Shown one piece after another: positions 32,347-42,749 of a DNA stretch of 64,000 nt. Location of the stretch: contig JAYWVB010000019.1 in the NCBI GenBank assembly GCA_039881045.1, forward strand, positions 496,001 through 560,000. Reading direction: 5' to 3'. The translations under genes and the position numbers were made by a program. The notes under the pieces were generated by a model. It worked only from the letters and a program-made list of their open reading frames with translations, had not been told where the DNA came from and did not search any database. Each line of letters opens with the position of its first letter. Within the stretch, counting starts at the first letter, position 1. This stretch comes from Chaetomium olivaceum (Eukaryota; Ascomycota; Sordariomycetes; Sordariales; Chaetomiaceae).

Positions 32347-34065
32347 GGCATCTGCGATCGTAGAACCCGGTAAGATGTGGCTGGACGGAGTGGCTGGCTC
32401 CTTGGGGCAAATTCGGGTCGCGAACCTGACATCGGCGCAGTGCGTCGGCATCACCACCGTCGTCGTCATTGTGTCGCTCCTCTTCAGGTTCGCGTCACCT
32501 CAAATGGACCCTCGCGAGCCTCCAGCTATAAAACCAGGCATTCCGATTGTGGGTCATATCGTGGGACTGGTGCGGCACGGCGTGGATTATTTCGAGGCGG
32601 TTCGGTATGCCAGCTCAACTCCCAACTCATTCGGCAGTAACTGACTAGCAGCAGGAAATCTCAACGAAAACCAGTGACTGCCGCGACATTGCCTATGCTC
32701 AATGGCAAAGTGTACGTGTTGTGGGACACACCAATGATACACTCTGCCATTCGCCACAAGAACCTAACATTTGACGTGCTCGCCATGGAGTTTGCCCAAC
32801 GCGTCTTTGGTCTGTCTGATCTGGCGATGGAGAAACTTTGGGGTCCGGACCACGACATTGACGTCAGCTGCCGGAATCACCATGCAACGCATCAAAGCCG
32901 CTATGCAGGGCCAGCACTTGCACCGCATGAACGTCACGGCCCTCGACTATATCTCCGATGAGCTGAACAATATGGATTCGGACGGGTTGAAGATAGACAA
33001 TTTGTACCAGTGGCTGCTGTACTTCATGACTACTGCGACCTCCGAGGGTCTCTACGGCAAGGACAACCCGATTCGCCAGGATCCTTCGCTGATTGATGCG
33101 CTATGGTAAGCTGAACTACTCTCTTCATGACTGAAACTTGGGGGTCAAATGCTAAACTGTTGTGTGATAGGGAGTTTGAGGGCAACATGCAGCCGCTTTT
33201 TCTCGGTATCATGCCAAAGCTGATTGCTCGCAAAGCATACGTGAACCGTGAGAAGGTCATGGCCGCTTTGGTACCCTGGTATATGAGCAGGAAGGACGAG
33301 GCGCCCGACACTGCCGAGGTCCTCAAAGTTCGTGCCCGCACATCTCGGGAGTTTGGTTTCCCGGAGGAGGAGCTCGGAAGGCTGGAGATGGCGCTACTCT
33401 TCGTCGCCACCACCAACACCATTCCCACGCTGTACTGGTTCGTCACGAACGTATTCCTACGGCCGGACGTAGTCGACGAGGTTCGCCGCGAGACACTGTC
33501 GCTAGTAAAGCTGAGCAACCGCGAAGGCGGGCAGCGCCGTTTGGCCACGCTGGACATCTCACAGTTGGAGGGCCACGCACCGGTGCTGGTTAGCTGCTAT
33601 CGCGAATCGATTAGGCTCGGCAACCAGTCCATCGGGACCCGGCGCGTCATTCACGATACTGTGCTCAATGATTCAGCAGGGAATCAGCATCTGTTGAAAG
33701 CTGGCGTGGACGTGATGTGGTCCGTCAAGGCGATGCACCACTCCGGGGATTTTGGGGCCAAGATGCTGATGCCAGGTTCAAAAGAGTCAGATAAGTTCGA
33801 TCGTACGAAGAAGCAATCGTACATTCCCTTCGAGGCGGCAAGCATTTGTGCCCTGGCCGCAACTTTGCCTTCGCCGAGAACCTCGCCTTCGTGGCCCCTT
33901 GGTGGTGGGTTTTGAGCTGCAAAATCTAAACGAGGCGAACGTCAGGCTTGGGGTTGCGGTCATGGGGGAAGCTGTTGCTAAACCTCCGGTGGATGCTCGG
34001 GAGGCTCGGTAGTGATCAAGCGGAGGCAAGGATGGGAAGATGTCGACTGGAAGTTCACTTGTTGA
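32347..34065 (+). pseudogene. Cytochrome P450 monooxygenase, frame broken at four places
   Basis: Start MASAIVEPGK at 32347. An N-terminal membrane helix (CVGITTVVVIVSLLF) and the proline hinge PREPPAIKPGIPIVGH identify a microsomal P450. Introns 32605-32654 and 33106-33170 fit in frame. The I-helix region (MALLFVATTNTIPTLYW), the ExxR motif in YRESIRLGNQ and the heme loop FGGGKHLCPGRNFAF are all recognisable, but the heme loop needs one more G at about 33828 to be read. Other breaks lie at about 32864-32880, 33893-33900 and 34009; after the last, VVIKRRQGWEDVDWKF ends at 34065. The heme-loop form and I-helix without the usual AGxDT resemble the CYP7/CYP8-like fungal group; substrate unknown. 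All key residues survive, so errors in this sequence may explain the breaks as well as decay. Confidence 0.82.
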
Positions 34066-34851
34066 TTGGAGACTGCAAGCAATACTGCTGAACATATCAG
34101 CCCGGTTTATTTGTTTGAAATGACTAGATAATTGTAAGATTTATAGCGGTGGGAGTCTAGAGATACCAACGGCAATACAAGCTCGGACTAAACTCATGAA
34201 TAATCAGAAATACCAAGGACCCAGAGACTGTGATTGAGAGCCCAAAGACTTGCTTTATACAACCAGGGCTAAAGTACCACCTAGATCCCTGCCTGTTGTC
34301 GGTAACGGCCTTCAGGAACGTGACGTTTCGGCCTAACACCATTCCGTCATCTGTACCTGCATACCTTATGTACTCGGCCACCTCTCACGTTCTCCGAACC
34401 TATCGGGGCCAGCTTCACGGCACTGTTCCAATGCGGTCTTCGAGTCCGATTCACAAGAACTGCAGGGCCCACTTCTCATTGCTCCGGATGTCTCCAAATG
34501 AATTCCGAAGTTGACTGTCGGGTGGCAATGCTCCTTCGGAGTAATAAGTCCATAACCATCGCAACTTCCCCGTTACTACAAAGATTACATGTGCTTACCG
34601 AACCCTCCCGTACTATGATAACTCCCGCCGTACCTTTCGAATTACGTTTCTAGACGATGATTTTGTGATTATGTCTTGAAATTCAAACTTGATCGAAGCC
34701 GACCAAATAAGGCCCCCTAATTCGTGCTTACTCGGGCTTCCCTCCCGACCTTCCATCAGCATTCGGAATTCTCGGATCCAGGTCGCACTGGATTAAGGAC
34801 ATCTACAATCAAACCCAATTGAGTGATAGAACAGACAATCACATCGTCACT
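34066..34851. other. Intergenic region between P450 and FSH1-type hydrolase
   Basis: No gene supported. Open frames at 34381-34157 (minus) and 34230-34514 (plus) carry no motif. AT content is above that of coding neighbours. Confidence 0.5.
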
Positions 34852-35797
34852 ATGGCAGGCGAATCAAAGAAGATCAGAGTGCTCGGCCTCCACGGCATGG
34901 GAACAAGCGGCCAGATTTTCAAAACACAAACGGGTGCGTGCCTCCCAGCTCATGAGCCACCAGTGCCACCAGCCTTGCTCCCATCCTTCCAACTTCAAGA
35001 AAAAAAAGAAACTTACTAACCCACCCACCACCCCACCCGCAGCCGCCTTCCGCAGCAAGCTCTCTCCCTCCTCCAACTTCACCTTCGACTTCCTCGACGC
35101 CCCCTTCAGCGCCGCGCCCGCCCCCCCACCGACGTATTCTTCGCCTCCCACCACCTCACCTGGTGGGAGTCGCCCTCGGTCGACCACATCCGCCGCGCCA
35201 CGCCTTCCTCGACAGCTACCTCGAGCAGCACGGCCCCTTCGACATCCTCATGGGCTTCTCGCAAGGGTGTGCGCTGATCGGCAGCTACCTGCTCTACCAC
35301 GCGCGCGTCAGCCGCGGGGGCCGCCCCCGTTCAAGGCGGCGGTTTTTATCTGTGGGGGGTTGCCGCTGCCCGTGCTGGCTGATCTGGATGTGGATGTTCC
35401 GCAGCGGGCGGAGCGGCTGAGCCAGATGACGAGCGATTTGCTGCGGCAGCGGACGGGTTCGCTGGCTGCGATGGCGGGGAATCCGGAGCTGATCCAGCAT
35501 GGCGTGGGGATGTGGGATAATGTGGCGGATCTGCTGCATGATCCGGAGGAGATTCCCGAGGAGGATGATGTGTTTGGGCTGGACTACACCACCATGCCCG
35601 CGGACCTGCGGATTCGGATTCCTACCGTGCATATCTCGGGTGGGAAAGACCCGCGGTGGCCGGCTAGTTGGCAGCTGGCGTACTTTTGTGACAAGAGGAA
35701 GATGTACGATCACGGCGGCGGACACGAGATCCCCAGGACGACCGTCGTGTCTAATAAGATTGCCGAGTTGGTGGAAGAGCTGGCTAAGGAGATATAA
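34852..35797 (+). pseudogene. FSH1-type serine hydrolase, frame broken at three places
   Basis: Start MAGESKKIRVLGLHGMGTSG is the first strand and oxyanion region of the fungal family-of-serine-hydrolase fold. A 109-nt intron (34934-35042, GTGCGT...CCGCAG) follows, then FRSKL and FDFLDAPF. The nucleophile motif FDILMGFSQGCALIGSYLL (Ser in GFSQG), the acid loop ISGGKDPRW and the histidine in DHGGGHEIPR are all kept, but in different frames. Breaks lie in a run of seven C (about 35122-35128), in CGCGCCACGCC (about 35193-35203) and in GGGGGCCGCCCCC (about 35316-35330). Each is repaired by one extra base. Such hydrolases act on esters or thioesters, sometimes in secondary metabolism; the adjacent P450 makes that thinkable but not shown. 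Conservation of all catalytic residues argues for indel errors. Confidence 0.82.
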
Positions 35798-36732
35798 GGC
35801 CGCTGGGAGGTGTGATGTGTGAAGGCAACCATCGTTGAGTTGAGGCGCTGGGTTATCTTAAGGGTTAGAAGAGGACAGGACGACGTTGATAAAGAAGATA
35901 GCAACTGACTTTGCTAGAGATAGAGCTTAGACTCTGGAGGAATGGTATGTTTCCCACGTACCGTGCCTATGGAGACACATTGTGAATGTGATGATGGGTG
36001 ACGGAACTAGATTCCATAGGTGTTGTTTGATAGGCATGGTGATCAATTGTAAAAAAAAAATCAACTACCTTCATTTCCTGAGCAACTGTTTCATAAAGGC
36101 CGGACTCGAAAGGAAACTAAAAATGGACGATGAAGGTTGGGAAAAGAAGAATAAAAGGAAGAAAAGAAAAAGAAGAAGAAAGAGCAGAAAAAGAGGAGGA
36201 AAGAACGGGAACTAAAATCATAAAACCAAGTAAAATAAATGGGATCTGAAATCAAATCACGGGGCCACTAGATGTCACCAGCCGTACACTGGGCACCAAT
36301 ATTACGCAACACACCGCTCAATTCGCCCACAGAACTCGCCGGCAACCCAACAGCGAGAAGTCGTAGCACCCCGGATAAAGTCCCTTGCGATGGCGGCTTG
36401 CCGGGTCTTTTTGGCGGCAACATGTAGGGCCTAGATGTGATGAGTGATGAGGCGCAAAGTTAGGCTATGAATGTGATCGTTCCACGTTGCTTCGGGGGGG
36501 GGGTGGCTTGCCTATGAACCGTAAAGCGGTGGCGACGATGTCGCAGATGGTACTGAGCTCGCCATGGAAGGAAAGTAAATCGAGCATCCCGCCCTTGTTG
36601 GCGCGTGTTGTGCTTGGCACACAGTAGAGGCTCGACGTCACAGATGAGGGCTGGCGTAGAGGCCGTGGGAAGTCATAGAAAATGCAACGATTCAATATTA
36701 TGGAGGGGATAAATCTCGTCAAAAACAGTTAT
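35798..36732. other. Intergenic region with a purine tract; possible minus-strand coding remains
   Basis: Holds the hydrolase 3' region and a strongly purine-biased stretch at 36108-36215. The minus strand at about 36430-36270 reads as a short coding-like piece (NIGAQCTAGDI before a stop at 36271) that may belong to the degenerate locus upstream, as may 36600-36500 (LSTICDIVATALRF). Neither has a family assignment. A run of ten G lies near 36496-36505. Confidence 0.4.
36108..36215 (+). repeat. Polypurine tract
   Basis: About 108 nt, nearly all A and G on the plus strand, mainly AAGAAGAAA-like units. It could be simple-sequence drift or part of a 3' region. No coding meaning is assigned. Confidence 0.7.
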
Positions 36733-37413
36733 CTCAGCCCTCGACCGACCGCTCAGCTGGCGAGGGCAGTGCCCATGAACTGCGGGTATCTCCGCGCCAC
36801 CTCTTAAGCGGCCGCCCTTGAGGCTCCTCTTCCCAGGCCTCGCCCTCGCTACTCTCTACCTCGCCATCATCGGGTGCGCTACTACCGTCCCGTGTTCTCT
36901 CTTCTTGGGGCTATTGCTCATACTCTGTAGGCCACTCTCGCTGCGCGGCCCAAACTTGGCCAGGTACTGGCTTCCCAACATCTCGCGCACCGTCTAGTCA
37001 GGTATCTGGGCTCGCGCCACCACTAGCAGGATGCGAGCTACGGGGCCCGGGAGGATGAAAGTGCACCGCGCAGAGACGGCGCAGACGAAACGCGCGCCGA
37101 GAGAAACTCGACTACGACCTCCTTCAGCGGCTGCAGTTCTACGTTGTGGTATAGGGTGGGGTTGGCAGAGCCCATCACGGGTTGTGGATAGGAAGCCATC
37201 CCATCGCGAGTTAACTAGCAATGCGCAGGCAATGCGTGCAGTTTCACGGCGTGCGCCTCCAGAGCCGTTAAGGGCCGAAAGCGAGAACAAGATGTTGTGT
37301 GTGTCGGGGTAGCTAGGATGGCGGAATAGGAGATCTTTTACGGCATTTGACGGTACATCGGCCGACTCTAGGTGAGACGGCTTGCTGTAGGGGCAGCGAA
37401 TAAAAAACGACAC
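36733..37413 (-). pseudogene. Degenerate fungal gene of unknown family
   Basis: Minus-strand pieces in at least three frames have coding composition. First (about 37400-37130): KDLLFRHPSYPDTHNILFSL and CALLVNSRWDGFLSTTRDG; this FRHPxYPD...RWDGFLST pattern resembles the N-terminal region of lineage-expanded filamentous fungal proteins, some with an HNH nuclease domain, but the similarity is from memory and no HNH motif is visible. Second: PTLYHNVELQPLKEVVVEFL, partly overlapping in another frame. Third (about 36985-36890): VREMLGSQYLAKFGPRSESG. Fourth: DGEVESSEGEAWEEEPQGRP, then LKRWRGD, to a stop at 36733. A possible acceptor (CCCCTACAG) lies at 37386. A frame-broken relic is the best reading; whether it is one gene is uncertain. 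Confidence 0.45.
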
Positions 37414-38131
37414 ATTTCTAAGCGGGGTCTAAGGGTGAAGTGGACGACGTTATGGTCATTGTGTGTTGTGAAGCAAGGTGTCGTCCGTTCATCCAGAACT
37501 TGGGAAGTTGAGCTGACGACCAACACATGACTGCCCAGGTATGCTATAATTCATGAAGCGAAGCTTCAACCATGAGTCTCTGACATATAAGTATGTGCCA
37601 TGTAGTTATAGGTTCAACACAGTAGCTCCGCTTCCCACTTACTGTGGCATACGAAGTCTGTAGCATATCACATTCAGGTACTTGTAGGTACCATATGAAC
37701 TGAAACGAATGTTATCTGAAGGTGATTTCTCTGCGGATGTCACTTGAGGTGTCTCATGCAAAGTCAACAGCTGGTTTCAGATTCATTTTAGGATTAGCTT
37801 ATTATCGTGTATGTCTGATGATAGTGAGGAACCTAACCTCGCCAGGTGGCTCCGACAAGGCACGGCATATCACTGAAGGAACTGGATGGTAGAATATGGC
37901 AGCCAATAAGTACGTCAAGAATGACTTACCGTGGCGTTGAGGAAAGGGTTGGAGATTGACCACTGGATAGTTGTGCCCTTGACGTTGCCTATGATTCAAC
38001 TTCTGGCACCTTTGGACAGATCAATGCTTGCGGATGCCTGCGAAATCTATGAAATAAAAAATGTGCCATTTTCCCTTCCAATAGTCAGAAGAACCCCAAG
38101 ACTAGCATAACACAATACCTATGTGACCCAA
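37414..38131. other. Intergenic region between the degenerate locus and the GH125 gene
   Basis: AT-rich and without supported gene. It may contain the missing 5' exons of the degenerate locus, but no motif was found. 3' region of the GH125 gene lies at its right end. Confidence 0.5.
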
Positions 38132-39979
38132 CTACAACTCATACGGTTTCGAATCCTCGAATATCAAATGGGGTTTCCGTTTCGCCAAGTTCAATATGGT
38201 CTCGGCAAACACTCCGTTGGCCCAGGCAAACCAACTCCCTAACAAGCGGTCTCTGGTTAGCATACCGCAACAAATCTCCCACCAGAACAAAACTTACGTG
38301 TGTAGGAATGAACGTAGTTAACGTTGACGCTCTCATGGATCAGCCCTAACAAGCTCGAGTTGAGGACTAGCTGCAAGCACTCCATGATCTCCTCGTCGTC
38401 ATCTGACGTTTGTGCCTGCACCAACAGGCTCATGGGCCACGCATTCTGCAGGCCAATATGCGGGCCTATCACAACGTAGCCAGTTAGTTACCGGGTCCAT
38501 TCACCCCGACCACCATAACCACCAGAAGAAAGAGACTTACCTCCAATCCCTTTGAAGGCCTGTCCGGTCAAAAAGTACGGGTTCCCAACCTTATCCAACA
38601 GCATCCGCCTCGTATTCTGATACGTCGGGTTATCGGCCTCGACGAAGCCCATCAGCGGTAGGGCCAACAGGCTCGGGTAGTTGGCGTCGTCCATGAGCAG
38701 GGAGCTGCCATAGCCGTCGACCTCGTAGGCGAAAACGTCGCCGTACTTGCGGTGGCTGACCACGCCGTGTTCATAAATGCCATCGGTGATGCGCTTCCCC
38801 CAATCCTCGAGCGTCTCCGCGAGCTGGGCGTCGGTGGGCGACCCCGTGGACTTCCGGAGGATGGCGGCCGTGCGCTTCAGCTCGACGGCCATTTGCGCGT
38901 TGGCCGGAATGAAGAAGCCAAAGATGGTCGCGTCGTCGCTGGGCCGGAATGCGGACCGGATGAGGCCCGTGCCATTGTTCAGCGGGTTGCCGATGCCGTT
39001 GAGGTTGAGGGTTTCCGTGCCCGTGTTGGTGTTGCGCTGAAAGGTGTAAACATTTTGTCGGTAGGATCCTTCCGAATCGAATGTGCTCTCGACTTTGGGC
39101 GTCGAGGACAGAGAGAACAGTCTCCACGGCCTTGTACCAGCGCGAATTTAGGAAGTCCCTGCTACCCGTGTGGCGATGGAATTCGTTGGCTAAGGCGAGG
39201 AAGTGGGCCAACGAGTCAAGCTCGTACTTGCATTCGAAGACGACAGTGGGCTCGTAGATTGGGTGCACGGCGTCATCCTGCCCGTTGTAGCTGACGGGGA
39301 GCCCGGAAATCGGGGGTGGCTGGAAGGCATTGCAGTATGGGGATTGGATCACGTATTCGCTCTGCGTGTTGATGGCACCCAATATCAGGTTGAAGATGGC
39401 CGGGTCCTTCGTTGCAAGTGCTTGGTATGGCTTTAACTGGTTGGTGCTGTCCCGCAGCCACTCGGCCAGAATGTCGCCCGTGATAATGAAGGACTGAGGC
39501 CCCGCCCATTCGCCCTCGTCAATCCAAGAATCCTTCTCCCTCCGGCTGCGTAGCTTCTGCTTGATCTTTTCATCTTTCCCATCCGTGTGAAATTTGACTG
39601 TCGTATCGGTAGTGGAGGGGAAGGTGTTTTCGAACAGGCGAGCGAGGTCGGGATCCTTCATTCGAGAGGTGATATCGTTGATGACCTTTTCGATCGCATC
39701 GGAGTGGAAGGTCCGACAGCGGGGGTCAGGTCGTTGGAAAGGGAGCTTGAGGGGCCCCTTAGTGAGGGAGGACTTCGTGTTGTTAGCTTATCAGGCCGTG
39801 GAATTGTTGGGCTGGCGACACAAGGCCACTCACTGAGGGTAGGCAGCATAGCTGGCGTAGTCTGGACAAGCTGTATCGTCGAACGCGCTCGTCAATGGCT
39901 GTTGGTTGTCCTTCCCGCCCTGTGCTGTCGCCGTCGCCAGTAACGGTAGGGCAAGGGAGTACCATGGGAAACGATACAT
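38132..39979 (-). CDS. Secreted GH125 exo-alpha-1,6-mannosidase (Mug157/DUF1237 family), two frame breaks
   Basis: Start at 39979: MYRFPWYSLALPLLATATAQ is a signal peptide. Introns: 39773-39833, 38466-38540 and 38239-38297. The catalytic (alpha/alpha)6 barrel shows LPFQRPDPRCRTF, ITGDILAEWLRDSTNQLKPY (WLRD motif), SDDATIFGFFIPANAQM and, at the end, SWFAWANGVFAETILNLAKR, stop at 38132. Family members remove terminal alpha-1,6-mannose, here probably from cell-wall or external mannan. Two breaks: one base missing at about 39758-39765 (between HPPSL and KGPLKLPF) and one extra base at about 39092-39100 (DAKVESTFDSEGS is split). Both affect well-conserved sequence with all family motifs retained. 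Length after correction is about 510 residues, normal for the family. Confidence 0.88.
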
Positions 39980-40628
39980 TTCGTCTAAGCTTGTGCGGTT
40001 GCAGCTGTTTCAAGCGAAAAGCAAGTAGGAAATACAAAGTGCCCTGCACCTTGCCGACCGAGACTCGAGTCACGATGGATAAGGTTGGTGGTACTTCAAG
40101 GTAGGTAGTTAATTAGCATAGCCCTCGTTGCTTCACCAGTACGGCCCCATCCTTATCAATTCCACCTTATGGGGTTATCGAGGCAGGAATAAAGAGAAAC
40201 CTAGTAGTGTAGTCGCAGGGACAAACCGATGTTGCACGAGACCTGGTCCTCATGGCAGGTACGAAGCAACCCCGTCGTTCGTGGTGGTTTGAGATTGGAG
40301 TGTTTCGGCCCCGCGAACCGGCTTGGCGGAGCGGACTTTACGGGCCAGGGTTATGTGCACACCAACGCCTTCCCGATTTGGCCATAACTGAACATGGAAT
40401 TCAGGTACCTCCCTAGATATAGAGGTAGATTACATCCGAAGTGAAGAAAATGGCTGTTTGGCCTCTTCTGCTCCATCTCATGTTGTCGATAAGGGGCGGG
40501 TGAAACGATCTACGCGCGCAAGCTCTCACTGCTTGGCCATTTGTCGACAAGTCAAGATGCCCCTTGTCAAAGAGGGTTGGCTGGTAACAAGGAGCTAGTT
40601 ATATAGGTACTACCCGTAACAGTCGACA
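39980..40628. other. Intergenic region, GH125 promoter and POL32 3' region
   Basis: No gene supported. It includes several GGTAGGTAGTT/GGTACC-type short repeats near 40089-40110 and 40404. No clear TATA box seen. Confidence 0.5.
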
Positions 40629-42199
40629 TCACTTCTTAGAAAAAAATGACATGATGTTGCCCTGGCCCTTTGGTCCAGCCTTCTTCGGCTTTGCAGTCTG
40701 TGAAGGAGCTGCGCTCGTGATCTTGGGCTTGGTCGGCGGCGGCGCCTCATCCTCCGAGAAAGACTCCCATCCCGGTTCTTGAATCGTGACTATGACGGAA
40801 AGTTAGCATCAAAGGTTGGGGGTATTGACTGGATTAGGAACGTACCAAGATACCCCTGGTCATCCATGATTTGTTTCTTGCGCATGACCCGTCTCTTGCC
40901 GCGCCGCCGCCCATCGGCAGAAGCAGTAACGACTTCCGTCTCCTCCTCTTTCACAGGCTCCGGCGCAGGAGGTTCTTCTTCCTCCATTGGTTCCTCCTCG
41001 GGCGTCTCCTCCTTCTCTTGGACTTCCTCTTCCTCCTCGTCATCCTCTTCCATCATCCGTCGAAGATCTTCCTCCCTCTGCCTCTTGGTCTTGAATCCCG
41101 ACCCAGCCCGCGGTTTCGGCTGCGGCAAATCTTCGTCATCCTCTCCATCATCGGACAAGGGCTGCATGCTCGACTCCTCACTACTAGGAGTCGCAGCCTC
41201 TGCTTCTTTCTTAATTTTGGTTGGTTTGGTTGCCGCTTTCGAAAATGCCTGCATGATTCCGGAACTACCACCCCGTTTCAGAGATGGTGCAGGTTTCTTA
41301 GAAGGCCCAGACGTGGGAGCCTTCGCAGCTGTCTCTTGGACGGATTGAGAGGGCTTCGACTCCTCTTTGACAGTTGAAGATGCAGGTTTTGCCTGGGGTT
41401 TCATTGCTGCAGCGGCAGCGGCAGCCCTGAGCGCAGCCGCTTGTCGTTCTCTGCGTCGCACCCAAGGGTTGGTGATGGGAACAGTATTTTTTACATCGTC
41501 ACCAGTAGTGCTGGCAAGCACTTGGTTTGCGGCATCAACCAACAGGGCTATATCCTATGAAATGGTTAACCATCGGTTCGGAGGTAGCTTCGAGGCTGTG
41601 AAGTCTCACCTTTGTCGGATAAGGTGCAATGCTGTAGACGTGAATGGAAGTGACCTCCTCATAGTCCACAAGAGTGTCTTGACTTCAGTTAGAGGTTGGC
41701 TTTAGTGTAATTTGGGGTGGGCTACTTACCTCTGAGTTGTTCTTCAGGAACAAGAGAAAGTACGGATGCGGGCACAACTTCGTCAAGTGAGTCAACCTCC
41801 ATTGCTGAGCTTGACATTTCAATGTCACCATCCGCCCCATTCTGGGATTCTGATGGTGCATTTGCAGCTTTCTTGGTTCCATACACTAGGTACGTGGCAT
41901 GCACCGCTCCAGGACGTTTCGCATTTTGGCTCCTATGGAATTCATAGAGCATCCTGGACAATATTAGTCAAGGTTTAGCACTGGACTTTAAAAGTGCACT
42001 CGTACTGCTTTGCTGTGTTGACATGAACCTGCAGCGCGCGACTCAAAAACCGATATGTGATCTATGCAACGGGTTCCCGGGTGGTCAGTCGGTGATGCCT
42101 AACACGAAGCTCATGGAGATCGCGGTGCAAAAATAGGATCCATACCACTTTGTCCTCAGTAAGGACATTCTCGGCCAGGAATTTGTTGTAGCTATCCAT
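40629..42199 (-). CDS. POL32: DNA polymerase delta subunit 3 (Pol32/Cdc27/POLD3)
   Basis: Six exons (42199-42146, 42061-42006, 41953-41730, 41677-41610, 41554-40846, 40789-40629) give 423 residues. It is the non-catalytic subunit that ties polymerase delta to PCNA and supports break-induced replication. The N-terminal winged-helix part reads YRFLSRALQVHVNTAKQMLY after intron removal, then YEFHRSQNAKRPGAVHATYL, typical of Cdc27. The middle is disordered, Lys- and Glu-rich with EEDDEEEEEVQEKEE. The extreme C-terminus, QGNIMSFFSKK, is a PCNA-interacting PIP box (Q-x2-I-x2-FF). All five introns are 52-84 nt with good borders. No frame problem. The stop at 40629 directly follows the PIP box, as in other family members. 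Confidence 0.9.
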
Positions 42200-42749
42200 G
42201 GTGGTTTTACAATGGGATGCCGGACTATTCCGGAAATTAAAGCTTGGGGTGTGCGTGAAACGAAGAAATGGAAACGGATATGGCGATAGTGAGCGACAAG
42301 TCGCGACGCGGCCTCGGCTCGCTCCAAAGCGCGAAGTCACGTTCACGCCAATAAAACCCCAGCCGCCCCAGGTTACATCTTTAAGTGGCTTGAAGCCCCC
42401 TGCAGCAGCCCCTGTGTTAAACATGCCTTCAGTGATTCGCTAGCCTAAAATATGGGGCCGGGACGCGACAAAAGCTTCGACAGGACCTTCAAGGTCTTCA
42501 AGGTGCTTGTTGGCCCCCCACCGCAATCTCCTTATTCCACCATCTCGATTCCTGTCCACAAGGGTTCTTTCCTTCACCAACCTCCCACTCATTCAACAAT
42601 GCGCCATGCCTGGCTTTAGATCTGCCCTTTCGCCCATTTAATACAGCTCGAGTCTGTCCATGTCACGACTCCTGTTGCGTTCCTTGCTCTAAGCTCAACA
42701 AACCTCAAGCCGCCCGTCCGAGACGCGGCGCATCTCGAGGGCAGCCATC
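42200..42749. other. Divergent promoter region of POL32 and MCD4
   Basis: A compact 550-bp region between two divergent housekeeping genes. It contains CAAGGTCTTCAAGGT direct-repeat-like sequence at about 42487-42503 and pyrimidine-rich stretches upstream of MCD4. No gene supported. Confidence 0.55.

Noticed and set aside
36108..36215. Lys/Arg-rich small protein encoded by the purine tract
   Set aside because: The repeats encode KKRKKRKRRRKS-type sequence in any frame; no conserved feature.
38135..38165. tRNA-like T-loop sequence (GTTTCGAATCC)
   Set aside because: It is coding sequence of the last GH125 exon on the other strand, and no acceptor or anticodon arms fit.
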